Shown here: positions 34,961 through 46,403 of the stretch, piece by piece
Numbering within the stretch: the first letter of the stretch is position 1
How the letters are laid out: each line of letters opens with the position of its first letter
Notes under the pieces: generated by a model
The model's input: only the letters and a program-made list of their open reading frames with translations
Told to the model about the DNA's origin: nothing
Database searches by the model: none
Assembly: GCF_000143415.4 (NCBI RefSeq)
Contig: NW_003314307.1
Span: 382,859-446,858, forward strand
Origin: Selaginella moellendorffii
Lineage: Eukaryota > Streptophyta > Lycopodiopsida > Selaginellales > Selaginellaceae
DNA length: 64,000 nt
Reading direction: 5' to 3'
Made by a program: the position numbers and the translations under genes

Positions 34961-35830
34961 GAGGGATTGTTGTTTCAGCACATGCTCGGGATCAACTTTG
35001 TTTGTAAGAACCAGGTGTTTTGAGTTGACGTAGGGCTGTCGAGTGGCTGCGCCAGCCAATACTGCTCCTGAAGTTTTGGAAATCTGACACAGCATTGATG
35101 TCTGGGTTCTCTCAAAAGAGAAGGAGAAGCAGAAGGTGCCACCGCAAGCATCACCTGGTTTAGCTTCATTTTTAGATCGAGGTAAGACATAAGTTTGAAT
35201 ATCTTTGTATTCTATGATGTGTAGCAACTGTTGGGAAAGGATGGGAAAGCTGGCATCAATCGGTTTGTTGCGGTAGCCCATGGATAAAACTGTAGTCCAT
35301 GGATACATTATAGTCAGCATTCCAGAATCAATCCTAAGATAAATTTGTTTAGTATGACCATGTTAAACTAACAAAGTTCACCTACATTGTCTGGAGTTCA
35401 GTCAAGCCTGCAAATGATGGAACTGGCTGAGGAGAAAAGGAGTTGTTTCCAACGCTTCTATTATGCATACACACATGCATCAGGTCAATTCCAAGTTAAG
35501 AAGAAATATTACATTAGTTGGAGAGCTTTCAACCCGCTTAGATCAGGTAACGTTCCAGTAAAAGCGTCATCATTGATGTGTCTATAAATGAAACAAAACT
35601 TGAGTGCAAAGTAGTTACCATATTAGCTATTTACATTTCAAAGAGGGTTGATATCCGCCCCAAACTGCTCGGCAGTGATCCAGCAAATCGATTTTTGTCA
35701 AATCTCCTGAAAATACACTATTACACGAGATCGTATTCTAGCCATCAATGACTTACATGATGGTCAGCTTGGAAAAGTTTCCAATTTCATCGGGAACTTC
35801 TCCAGAGAAGCCGTTATCGTCCAGTAACCT
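34961..35830 (-). pseudogene. LRR receptor-kinase ectodomain fragment
   Basis: A series of short exons on the minus strand each encodes one leucine-rich repeat and shares the same phase, as in plant LRR-RLKs of the At5g49770/LRR-VIII type: LLDDNGFSGEVPDEIGNFSKL (about 35829-35757), RFDKNRFAGSLPSSLGRISTL (about 35708-35637), NDDAFTGTLPDLSGLKALQ (about 35583-35513), then NNSFSPQPVPSFAGLTELQ (about 35442-35384). The post-LRR region follows near 35330-35180, with a cysteine-bearing part (TSMLCQIS) near 35090. The N-terminal repeats and the whole kinase domain are missing, and the 3' part shifts frame. The preserved splice sites suggest a fairly recent truncation. Confidence 0.7.
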
Positions 35831-36119
35831 GAAGGACAACAGGTCCAAAAACCTCCAAGAAAATGAGAAAGATACATAGACGTGCTTGAGTTCAGGTAAG
35901 AAACATATTTCTGGTGCGTCCACCTCTTTGTAAACCACCCAGCATTTGCTGGGCAAGTACTTGTATCATATAAAATTCTAAACTATCTATGTTCTTCTAT
36001 GTAAATCCTACAATTTTCTCTCAGAAAATTTAAGGAATACAAGCTCTGCAAGAATACCATCTAGGACACTGCTTAGATTCTAAGTCGAAGATCGAAACAA
36101 AGAACACTATAACAGCATT

Positions 36120-37340
36120 TTACCAAGACCATTCGCGTTTGGAGTTCACGGCCTTGACACTGGTTGCAACGAGCGGCATGCCGCCAAAGAGTGTCGTGAA
36201 ATAGTTGAGGCATCTTGATCTTTTGTGGTTGTGATCCGTCAAGCTGCTGATTCCAGAAGAACCAATCTCCACAACGCGGCCTGGAGCAAGCAATCACTTA
36301 CAAATCCATAGCAAAGCATCCTGTGATCTCGCACCTTTCACCCAAATTGGAGGACCACCCGTTGCGTTTGCCACGAGAAAAGACATCGCAATGTCTTCGC
36401 AGTTCCTGCGAGTTGATCATCCATCAAAGTCGCACAAGTGAAGAAGAGCCAGGAAAACGAACCTCTCGTTGGCGACGTAGTTACGGATGATCCGAGGCAT
36501 CTGGTGCGTGTAAAGCTCCAGATACTTTTTGTGAAAGAACGCGACCTTGGAAAGAACCATGCTGTATGATCCAGTCCACCAAACAGTCCACCACCCTCCA
36601 TACTTGTAAGTAGTTTGCGCTGGATTTTGGCTCTAGAGAAAAACCAAGGAAAATGTGAGAAACTGTTGAAAGATTTTGTTTTTCCTTCCCAGTACCTTGG
36701 ATTGTACCCAGTGCATTCGTGGAACAAAGCCGACCATGGTGTCTCGAGCACTGAGCCAAACGTGAAAGCAAACGCCATGGTGCCGCAAGAAACAAGGACG
36801 TCATCGTCCACGGAGAAGACGGCGTCGGTGGTGAGGCCTTTAATCGGTTTAAACCTGTTGTTGAGATTGTCTTCCCGGTTGATGTCAAAGTGGAGCTCTG
36901 GAGCTCGGGAGCTCCGGCGGTTCTTGGCGATGGAATCCAGCAGAGCCAAATGCAGCTCGCTGCTGGGCATCTCCGGCTCGCTCCACACAACTCGAAACGC
37001 GTCAATCCCCTTGCAAGTCGAGTAGTGCGCTACCGATTTCTTGAGCAAATCGTTCCTCTTCCAGGTGTTGATGAGCACCGTGTAGCGCCGCCTGGACCAA
37101 AGCGTGGATGTGTAGCCAAGAACATAACCGAGAAAGAAATCTCTGTTACCTCATGCGATCTTGACACTCTGTCGTTCCGTGCCTCCATCCCATCAAAGAA
37201 GACGCCCGGCGCGCGAGCAGCGCCGTGGACAAGAGAATCGCGACGAGCACAAGCAGCTTGATGTGATACGACGAGTGGCCGGAGAAGAAAATCCGCCATC
37301 GCTGGAGCAGCAACCGATGCTGATCCCTCTGCCCCTTCAT
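36120..37340 (-). CDS. GT64 glycosyltransferase (EPC1/GMT1-like), Golgi type II
   Basis: Five exons (37340-37150, 37091-36696, 36630-36463, 36405-36335, 36280-36120) encode 328 residues, close to Arabidopsis EPC1. A short basic cytosolic N-terminus is followed by one membrane anchor (IKLLVLVAILLSTALLA), giving a type II Golgi protein. The catalytic domain includes VLINTWKRNDLLKKSVAHY, the metal-binding DDD at 159-161 (VFSVDDDVLV), YKYGGWWTVWWTGSYSM and the C-terminal NCEDIAMSFLVANATGGPP plus VEIGSSGISSL. GT64 proteins of plants transfer sugars to sphingolipid glycosyl-inositol-phosphoceramides (EPC1/GMT1 adds mannose) and belong to the exostosin-like fold family. Substrate by homology only. 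It is divergent from snurportin-1 with a 244-bp shared promoter region. Confidence 0.92.
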
Positions 37341-37584
37341 TCGAGCCAAGAAACCCTCAGAGATCGACGATTCAAGCGCCGCCTCGCCTCATAGCGACCG
37401 CGACAGCCCTGGAGCTCGCAATGCCATACCCTAGATCGATCCAGCAGCGCTCCGCCAGAATCTCCCGGGCCAACGGGAGAATCCATGCCTCTTCTCTGTC
37501 TAACTGAATATTCCTCTGTGGATACGCAGGATCGTAACGGTTTTTACCGGTTTTACATTTTATTTTAACTCTAGGGTTTAGGGT
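37341..37584. promoter_or_regulatory. Bidirectional promoter between GT64 and snurportin genes
   Basis: Only 244 bp separates the two start codons, so both genes must share this region. The telo-box TAGGGTTTAGGG at 37572-37583 ends one base before the snurportin ATG. Confidence 0.6.
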
Positions 37585-39139
37585 ATGGCGGAGCTCCGGC
37601 ATCGCGCGCACAAGAAGGTGATCTCTGATCAGCAGCGGCGCCGCGATGTGGCGCTCGATCGGCAGAAACAGCAGCGCCGCGATCTCCAGCTGCATTTCCG
37701 GCAGCTCGCGACGGCATTGGAGGATCAGCGCGTTGTGGAGGAGGAGGAGCACGAATGGGGTCTCGCAGAGGGGGCGAGATTACAGGGGAAAGACGCCAAG
37801 AAATGGTTCTCTGGGCAATTCATGCTTCCGGAGTGGCTGATTGACATACCCCTAGGCCTCAAAAGTGACTGGTAAGAACAAAATTTCTAGCTTGCGAAAA
37901 TTCCTCTCACTGCTGCTTCTTTCTTCGGTGGAGGTATGTCATGGCTAGACCAGCAGGAAAGCGGTGTATCGTCGTGTCCTCTAGAGGGACTACAGTTAGT
38001 AGGCTTCGCAATGGACGAGTCTTACACTCTTTTCCTTCGGCTCTGCCAAGTGGCGCTAAAGTTTCGAGTGGTCCCATTCAAGGAAGTTCTTCGTTCACAA
38101 TTCTGGACTGCATTTTCCATGAGGTAGACTTTGTGAAAAGACTTCCTTTGTTTGTTGATCTTATCCGTGCAGGCCGATGAAACGTACTATGTTCTCGACA
38201 TCATGTGTTGGCGTGGGTATTCGCTGTACGACTGTAACACGGAATTCAGACTCTTTTGGAGAGATTCCAAAATCGTAGAGACGGACGCGCTCAAGCCGCC
38301 TTCAACTCATCACCGTTATCGCTTCAGCTTGCTTCCTGTTTACGAATGTAACGCAAAAGGTTTGGAAGCTGCCTACAGGGAAGAACAGACTTTCTTAAGA
38401 GATGGAATTCTTTTTTATAACAGGTTGCAGACAGGTGTTTTTACGTTTCTCCTTCTAATACAATGCGTGTTCTGGACAGGCATGCGCATTACACAGTGGG
38501 ATACACACCGTTAGCGTTGCTTTGGAAGGATTCTCAGTGCAGCCAATATTTGCTCGACACTGATGCCAAAGGCGAGGTTCCATCCCTTCAACAGGTTGGT
38601 ACTACGGCGTTTTCTTCCTGGGACCAGCAAGCTAATGTTTTTTTTTTCCTCTTTTTTCGTGAAAAGGTAGTCCTCGAACTCAAATCTGATGGCACTGTTG
38701 GTACGAGTGATGATCCTTCTGTCATACTGGGGACCATGCCAAGACAAGTCCTTGAACAGGTTAGTTTAGCAGGTTATGGCTTTGGAATCTCTACAACCTC
38801 TATATAATCTCTACAAACTTCTATTCTCGTTCAGAATCCTACATTTCTGAAACCGGGGACATTACTTCGCTTTGCAATTGGAACGGACGGCTTGAAAATT
38901 GTCGACGGGAAGCCTTTTGCAGCAGACATTAATTACCAAGGACCTGCGAATAAATATCGCCCCTGTGCTGATAGCTGCACCAAGGTTTAATCTTGCACAG
39001 TTCTTGTTTTATGATGTCCTAATGTCTCCTTTTCCTTTTGCCTTTGCAGATTCTTTTCCAGTATGCTGCTCGGCACTCACCGATCAACATATCGGACATA
39101 GTGGCAGCTATAGAAAACCAGGACGTGGAGATGCAATGA
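37585..39139 (+). CDS. SNUPN: Snurportin-1 (m3G-cap snRNP import adaptor)
   Basis: Seven exons (37585-37871, 37934-38123, 38173-38423, 38480-38594, 38667-38759, 38835-38984, 39050-39139) encode 391 residues. Snurportin binds the trimethylguanosine cap of spliceosomal U snRNPs and carries them into the nucleus with importin beta. The basic N-terminus (AELRHRAHKKVISDQQRRR) fits an importin-beta-binding helix. The cap-binding domain is clear: MARPAGKRCIVVSSRGTTVS, RNGRVLHSFPSALP, TILDCIFHE, YVLDIMCWRGYSLYDC, HRYRFSLLPVYEC, GILFYNRHAHY and PLALLWKD. The length suits the family. Borders follow GT/AG and phase throughout. Confidence 0.94.
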
Positions 39140-40122
39140 CGTCGTCAAAATAGGTGAGGCTATCTTGTTTTCTCCTTTAAAAGAACGTTTTTGCAATCCA
39201 AATCTTAAAGTGATGAGACTTAACAGGCTTCTTGGAGACTGCTCGTTCGTATTGCAGTCCGGAGATTGTCAAGTTCGTTGAAATGAGCTTTATGTTTATC
39301 AGGTATTTTTGATGTTTAGGTGGGATCCTGATGCTAAAATTGAGCGCTTTAGATCGGATTAAAGCCAAGAAAAGGAAGCGATCGTTCAAAGTCCTAAAAA
39401 GAAATGGTTGTATAGCTTGACTTGAGCAGTGCCCGAAATCTTATCCCGATCCAACGGTGGGCAAGACGACCATATCCACAATCTTTTCCTTTCCACGGCT
39501 TTGGATCCACGTGGCAGCAAGGCTGGTTCTTGTGGCCGGCATTCCACTCGAGGGGATTTCCGCACGTGACATGGCTGATATTTTGGCTCTCTTTTTTCCA
39601 TCCAAGCGTATAGAATAATCACGACCCATTTGCTGTGGATAAGTAAATGCCATGTCAGCAATATCGGTCATGAACCCCCGTCGTTTTTTAGATTTCCTGC
39701 TACTTTATTTTATTTGCCGTGCCACAATGCATGGCTGGCCGGCTGCCACGTTGCGTCGCTTTATCTTTTACTTTTCTCGTACGCTTTGGTGAGTAATTGG
39801 GTCATATGACATGGCCGTACAAAATATCATGATATTTGCGTCACTAGCAGGGCCCTTTTGCTAAAGTGCCAAGGTATGTGAGCCAAGCATTCAAAAAACT
39901 TTACTTCATGTTGTGGGCGAGCAAATGCCACGTGGTTAATGTGGTTATTACCTTTATCGAATGGAATTCGATAGCTTAAATTAACTTAGTAATTTCATAA
40001 CAGCAGTTAGTTAAGGCGCGCAAACTAACGACGAGTGGGAAAGCGGGGTTAAGGGTAGTAGGGCTTTGCTTTTTGGAAGGAGGAAACGAAGCTTTTTCAT
40101 CGTCGGCACCACAAGGGGCAAA
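39140..40122. other. Intergenic region upstream of the CDF/DOF gene
   Basis: It holds the snurportin 3' region and the DOF promoter and 5' UTR. There is a G-box (CCACGTGG) near 39930 and the palindrome noted separately. No gene is supported. Confidence 0.55.
39822..39837. promoter_or_regulatory. 16-bp palindrome with evening-element-like halves
   Basis: AAATATCATGATATTT is a perfect palindrome about 290 bp before the DOF start. Each half, with its flanking A, resembles the clock evening element AAAATATCT except for the last base. A clock role is only suggestive. Confidence 0.35.
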
Positions 40123-42182
40123 ATGCGAGCTGCGCGGGACGAGTCGAGCATCGAGGAGCAGATCCTATCGTCGGAAGACCAGGTTTGCTCGATTTTCCAC
40201 AGACCCAATGTGTAGATTTGAGCTTGGGGAGATCGTTTTCCCCCTTTTCATCCCTCTGAGAATCAAACTCTCTTTTTTCCCCTTTTTAGGTGCAAACAAA
40301 TCACAGCGACGAGAGCTCGCAGTTGGATGATCTGGGAAGCTCTTCCGGAAGCTGTGAAGAGGACAAGCCGGATGGAGGGGGGAATCGCCGTGGCGACCAA
40401 TTTCTCCTAGATCGCCCGGCGCCGGCGACGAAGAAGAAGAGAATCTCCAAAGAAGGAGAGACCAAAGATCGCGAACGAGAAGAAGAAGCGAACAGAGGAG
40501 AGAATGGCAATGGTGGCGAGAGAGACGAAAGCGAAGAAGACGGAGAGAGGAAGATCCAGAATTTGTCACAAGTACCACGAAGTGGAGAAGATCACCACCA
40601 CCACCACCACCACCAGCAGAATCCCTTCCAGCACGAAGAGCAGCAGCAGCATCACAACTGTTCCAAGCCGGTGTTGAAGAAACCGGACAAGCTTGTGCCG
40701 TGCCCGCGCTGCAGCAGCATGGACACCAAGTTCTGCTACTTCAACAATTACAACGTGAACCAGCCCCGCCACTTCTGCAAGAACTGCCAGCGCTACTGGA
40801 CCGCCGGAGGGACGCTGAGGAACGTCCCGGTGGGAGCCGGGCGGAGGAAGAGCAAGCACTCGTCCTCCTCCGCTTCCTCTCACCACCATTCTCATCCTCA
40901 CCCTCATAGCAGTGACAATTCCTCCTGGAACACCACCAGCACAAACAATCACAACCACAGTCACTGTCACAACCAAAGTCGCTCCATGAACCACTCCCAG
41001 GAACAACACCAACATCTCCAAGATCGTCACCATCACCAGCAGCAGCAGCAAGAGAAGCAGCAAAAGCAGCAGCAGCAGCTCAAGAGGGATCTCGCGTCGG
41101 AACTCAAGCAGCGAGCTGGATCGCGGATGCGGCTACCACCCGTGATCCCTCAGGACCAGATGTGCCACTTTCCAACGCCCGCGGAGACGAGCCCCTCGGG
41201 GAGCAGCATACTCACATCGCTCAACTCTCCGGGTGGTCCGGGCAGCATCGGCTCCATCTTCAACATGCACCTGGCTGCGGCCGCGGCCGCAGCAGCCGCC
41301 GCAGCAGCCGCCGCAGCGACAGCAGCGGACAACCCGAACTCGCCCGACGCAGCAGGCAGCCCGGCCGGGAACTCGTCGTCGGTGTCGAGCAGGATGAATG
41401 CCTGGGTGGCGGATTCATCTGAAGCAGCTCTGACTCAAGCTGCATCGGACGTCAAGGAAACCAACAGAAACGGTCCAGGTGCAGGTGCAAGTTCAGGTCT
41501 AGGATGCGGTGGTGCAGCTTGTGTCGGAAATGGTGGTGGCGGATACAACATGTTCAGCTCCGCAACTCCGGCTTGCTTCCCGTGGATTCCATTCGGCAAC
41601 AACGCGAGCAACGCCGAAGGTGGCGGCAATCCGGCCGAAGTTGCGAGCTGGCTGAGCAACGTCTGGGCCGCCAACTTTCCGGCCTGGGCTCCGTTCGCGG
41701 CAGCGCTTTGGGCTGGCGGAGGAGGCCCCGCTTCTTCTGCTTCTCCGATGGGATGGAATGTCCCGTGGGCGGCGGCGGCGGCTGCTGCGTTTGCGGCAGC
41801 GGCGGCGGCCGCCACCTCCACCACCACCAGCGCCGCCGCCACCCCCACGAACTGTTCGTTGAACTCCGCAAACGCGACTGTTCTTGGGAAGCACCCGAGG
41901 GATGGCAGCGGAGGGCGATCGCTCTGGGCTCCTAAGACGCTGCGGATCGATGATCCTGGAGAGGCGGCCAAGAGCTCAATCTGGGCGACTCTGGGGCTGG
42001 AGAAATCGGCGGCGGTCTCTCCGAGTGGTGGCGGCGGCGGCGGCGGTGGGAGGACTTGTGGATCTTCCGGCGGCGGCATTGTTTTCAAGTCGTTTCACAA
42101 AGGCAAGGAAGGCAGCGAAGACAAGGCGCACGCAAACCCGGCGGCGCTGTCGAGGTCTCTCAGCTTTCACGAAAGGAACTAA
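40123..42182 (+). CDS. DOF zinc-finger transcription factor, CDF (cycling DOF factor) type
   Basis: Two exons (40123-40182 and 40290-42182) encode 650 residues. The DOF domain at about 152-209 has the single C2-C2 zinc finger: [21 protein letters not shown] and [20 protein letters not shown], with Cys158, 161, 183 and 186. It binds AAAG sites in the nucleus. Three C-terminal motifs identify the CDF subgroup, which in flowering plants represses CONSTANS and is targeted by FKF1 and [33 protein letters not shown], split here as [19 protein letters not shown] and SIWATLG, and the terminal [12 protein letters not shown]. The protein is unusually rich in homopolymers: His, Gln, a run of about 17 Ala at 41271-41330, further Ala runs, and Gly near the end. 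The N-terminal 20 residues come from the separate first exon; the second exon has no ATG at its start. Confidence 0.94.
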
Positions 42183-42468
42183 AAGAAGAAACGAAGAACA
42201 AAAAATGGCCACCACCGGCGGCGCCACCTTTTGTACAGAGAAAGCGAAAGTGTAACTTAACTATATACAGGCTTTTTTCCTAATGGTGAAGTTCTCTTGT
42301 TCGTACGGACTTGTACAAAATGTTCCGTTTACATTTTGAAAATTGTCCATCGAATATTCGTTCCACGGCTTTAGGGCTTGAGGTCTAGGCTTGGCAGGAG
42401 CGCGAGAATCTCGGCGGAGGTATGAGAAGGGAATGCGAGTGTGAGCGTAGAGTGCCCGGGATTTTGCG

Positions 42469-45400
42469 ATGACAAGGAGGAATTCAGTAGCCGGGGCCGT
42501 GGGGAGGGGTATGGAGGAGGATCCGGGCAAGCTCGTCGCGCAGATCCTGGGGAATCAGGTCCGGGTGAGCAAATCCGTGGCCAAAACCCTACTCTCCAAG
42601 AGCTCGGGCGATGGCGCGATCGCGTTGGCGGAGGCGCTTCTTAGGGGCATAGTGCAGGGATTACGGTGTCTCGAGGCAGGCTTTGATGCTGGGCCACGAG
42701 AGGCCGATTGCTTCAAGACGCCATCGCCTCCCAGGAGGAAAAGAAAGAGACAGGAAGAATTGGCTGGGCACAGGGAAGAGGAACGAGGGATTCCTTCTAG
42801 TCGGCAGCGGGTTATGGCAGGATTGAGAGGCTGTGTTCTTCTCTTGCAAGCTGGGCTCTCGCAGTGCAAGAAATTCTTTCATCCGGCTCGGCTACTTCCA
42901 GTGGTTCAAGGCCTTCACGAGAAACTAGTTGTGCTGGAGGATGACCCCGAGCTCCAGGACGCCATCTCCGAGCTCTGCGAGTTGTGGTGGCGAGAAGGAT
43001 TTGATGGAAAGGAGTCGCTCATTGCACAGTCCCTGCCATTTCTCATGTCAAGATCGCTCACTTCCAACCGCAAAGTGGATGTTCATCGCGTGTATGCTGT
43101 GAGGGAGGCTTTCTTTCTCTTTGACTTCCTCGACGGCAGTATAGAGGATCTGAGGCACTTGCTCATCCGGTCGGTGGTCACTCCAGCGTTTCTGCGCTCC
43201 GCAGAGGGTCGACGTTTCATCTCTTTCCTGTTTGGACTCAATCCTCAGCTCGTCAAAGAACTCAACGCGCTCATGCATTCGCAGATCCCGTTTGGGAGGA
43301 AGTCGATACTGGAGGCCTATGGAGACATTTTATATCGGGCTTGGAAGGGAGCGGCCGGAGAGATCTTGGTGGAAATCGAGAAGTCGTGCTTACAGGTGCT
43401 TGTGGAAGGAGCGATATATGCGGCTAGCAAGACTTTGAGCTCGGCTTGCAGAAAAGTGTTAGAAGGATTCATTTCACAGAGGGCGGAAGCTGGTGTCGAG
43501 GGAATGCTCTTTCGCCTTCAAGAGCCACTGCTTTTCCGTTCTCTACAAGTAAGTTTGGTTGCTTCTCATTCTGGCGTGATCTAGCGCATTCGTCTCCTAG
43601 GTGGCGAATTCCAACGTCAGGCGCAATGCTATTCTTTTATTGATTGACATGTTCCCTCTTCAACATCCCGAGGCGTCCAAGGAGGAAAAAGAAGCATTGA
43701 TCGAGAGGCAGTTTGCACTTATAGAGAAACTTCTGCTGGATCCTTGCCCTGACGTACGAAGTGTTACTGTCGAAGGTGCGTGCAGAATTTTACGTTTATT
43801 CTGGGAAATCATACCTGCAGCAAATACCGCCAAGCTCCTCACCAAAATCGTGAATGATATTCCAAGTGATCAGAGCAGCAGCAGTGCACGTCTAGCGGTT
43901 CTGGAAGGGGTGACTTATTTATTGGAGAATCCTCACAGTCATGATATACTAAAGATACTGCTGCCGCGACTCTCTCCTATGCTAAACGATCCCGCAGTTA
44001 CAGTAAGAACAGCTGCCGTTGATCTTCTCTTGGCGGTCAAAGGTATACGAGGCATTCCTTTTCACAAGGTTCGTAATCAAATTTGTCATCAAAACTTAGA
44101 AACTGAATTTGAATCTCAGGTGGCGCGTTTGGACTCGCTTCTGTCTATGCTTGCGGATGACTGCGATACCGTTGCACGTCGACTTACGAGGCTGCTGATA
44201 CCATCATACTTTCCGACCAAAGCTCGTATAGTTGAGGCATGCAACCGATGCTGCACACTCATAAAGCGTTCTCCATCGGCCGGTGCAAGATTTTGCTCTT
44301 ACGCTTCAGCTGAAGGAGTCCCTGCCGAGTCACTTTTTGAGCTCCTGAAGTTCCTTTGTGGCCTAGCTCTACCGGATTCGGAGTTGGATCAAGAACATCG
44401 AGAAGGTGTACTACTTGCAGTATCAGAGCTGGGAATGAGCTTAGTCAGTTTGGGACAGTGGAAGATCGCGGTTGGATCCCATCTGACTGGACAGCTACTC
44501 ATGTCTCTACTAGGAGTAGCGGCTACATCCCAAACACGGAGCTCCATCGTCAGGCTTGCCTCATCGCTTCCTGCCAAGGACATCCCAGAGCTTGCTAAGT
44601 ACTGCGGGGACCTTGTTATAACTTCGGCAAAGGATCTCACCGTTTTGGACTCCTCCAACGAGATCAGGGCTGTCAACTCGTTTGTGCTTTCCTGGGGAGG
44701 TTTCGAAGATCTAGCCGGCTCCCTTGTAGACAAGCTTGCGAGGTTCCGTGAGAACACTTCACTACAAGAAAAGCCTGGCTCTTCCAGGAGAAACGCAAAG
44801 GCCAAAGCCAGCAGGGTGAAGACTAGAAGCAGTCCGAGACAGAAAAACTGCGACACACTTTTTACTGCTGCTGTTGGAGCGGCCTGGCACGTACAAATAT
44901 TTCTGGCCGAAAGTGACACAAGGAAAGCGTTGCTAGCATACCGCGGTCTGCAGGATCTTATTTCTCGCCTGAGGCAGCTGGCGGAATACTGCATGAAAAA
45001 TGTGGAGACGGTCACCAATCACCGACTGATATCGTCAGCGATTACTGCTTACGCAAATTTGACGATTCATATTTGCCTCGAGCGGAAGAAAGACGGGAAC
45101 GTGAGGACCTCAACGGGAAGAAGGAAGAGACACCGGGTGGACGTATCCACCACAACTCCAGTATCAAATCCTTTGGTAAGTGCCTGCCTGCTAACATCTA
45201 ATCCATCTTTGATTTGTATTGTAGGACGGCTTTGAAGACGTTTCGGAGGATTTGATTAACTTGGCACTGGAAATGCTTGACCGGCTGCAGACATTACAAG
45301 GTCTCTTTTTCTTCTTTGTTACTTTTATTTTATTCATCATTCATGTTTATCGTTTCAGGAAATATTGCTGTCTATCCGCTTCATGCAATGAAAATGGCAT

Positions 45401-46206
45401 CGGCAACGTTGCGTTCGGTTTTAGAAGCTTTGAACCTTGGACTTTCAAGTAATGGAACTCTGCATTCCAAGACGATGCGCCTGGCTTGCTCAATTTTTAC
45501 GACAATCCAAGCAGTGGTCAGAGGCGGAGCAGCAGCAGAAAACTTACAGGAAATACTACCTTGTCTCAAGGCTTCGGCATCATATACAGGAAAGCTTCTT
45601 TTCCTGTGTAGAAGGGACAGGGGTCCACACTACGCTGAGGAACCAACGCTTGCTCATGACGTCCTGGATACTCTCGCCGTCATCGAGCAACACAACGTGG
45701 GAAGCTGCGTTTCACTTTTACCGGCTCTAAGGCAGTGGATTCCAGATATCGTTGCTGCAGTTTCAGAGAAGGTGGACTCGTCGGATACGGAAACTGTCCC
45801 CGCCTGGGTCAAGCATGTAGCTGCGGCATCGAATGAGGCTCCTGAAGGTTCCGAGGAAAATAACAGGACAAGAGACGATGGGAATCCCGACAACCAGGTT
45901 GGGAGTGTCGATCTGACGCAATCCATTCTGAAGGCTCTTCCGAAAGCCAGTAGAGAAGTACAGGAAGCCTTCGTTTGCCTTCTAGCACGACATACAGTCT
46001 CGTGCTTCGAAGGCAGTGATTACGACGAAGGCGTTGGATTAGTGCATCTAATATGTCGGAGGATATTGCGCTCCAAGGCCAGCTTGAGCGGCTCACTCCA
46101 GGACGATTTCACAAGGGTTTACAACAGGCTCTCGTCTATGGATGACGAGAGATTTCAAGCGACAATATTGCTTGTGAAGGAGGTTCTATTGCCATGCGAA
46201 AAGTAA
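42469..46206 (+). CDS. NCAPG2: Condensin II complex subunit G2 (CAP-G2)
   Basis: Five exons (42469-43548, 43601-44068, 44120-45175, 45225-45300, 45359-46206) encode 1175 residues, near the length of animal NCAPG2. CAP-G2 is the HEAT-repeat non-SMC subunit of condensin II, which compacts chromosomes in mitosis. Characteristic segments are the stretch from LIRSVVTPAFLRSAEGRRF to FLFGLNPQLVKELNALM, VANSNVRRNAILLLIDMFP, DPCPDVRSVTVEGACRIL and LLPRLSPMLNDPAVTVR. A 51-nt segment at 44069-44119 keeps the frame open but has GT and AG ends and matches the size of neighbouring introns, so I treat it as an intron. The second ATG at 42511 (MEEDPGKL) is an alternative start. A lysine/arginine-rich patch near residues 760-800 may be a nuclear localisation signal. 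Confidence 0.9.
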
Positions 46207-46403
46207 TGGCATGTAGCATACTGTCTTACCATTTACACTGACCTCGAGAAGGCGAGTCGATGGTGAATTGGCTCCATATACTCAGGTAATGCTCAAAACT
46301 AGCTTTCGTTGTTATTCACTTACACAAACTTGGCTATTGCATGCAGAACAAACCAACAGACTTCTTTTATGTTAAAGCTGTACATCAACTTCATTTTTTG
46401 CTC

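Noticed and set aside
41435-42088. 217-codon minus-strand frame over the DOF gene
   Set aside because: Mirror of the poly-Ala/Gly/Ser coding tracts; no independent evidence.
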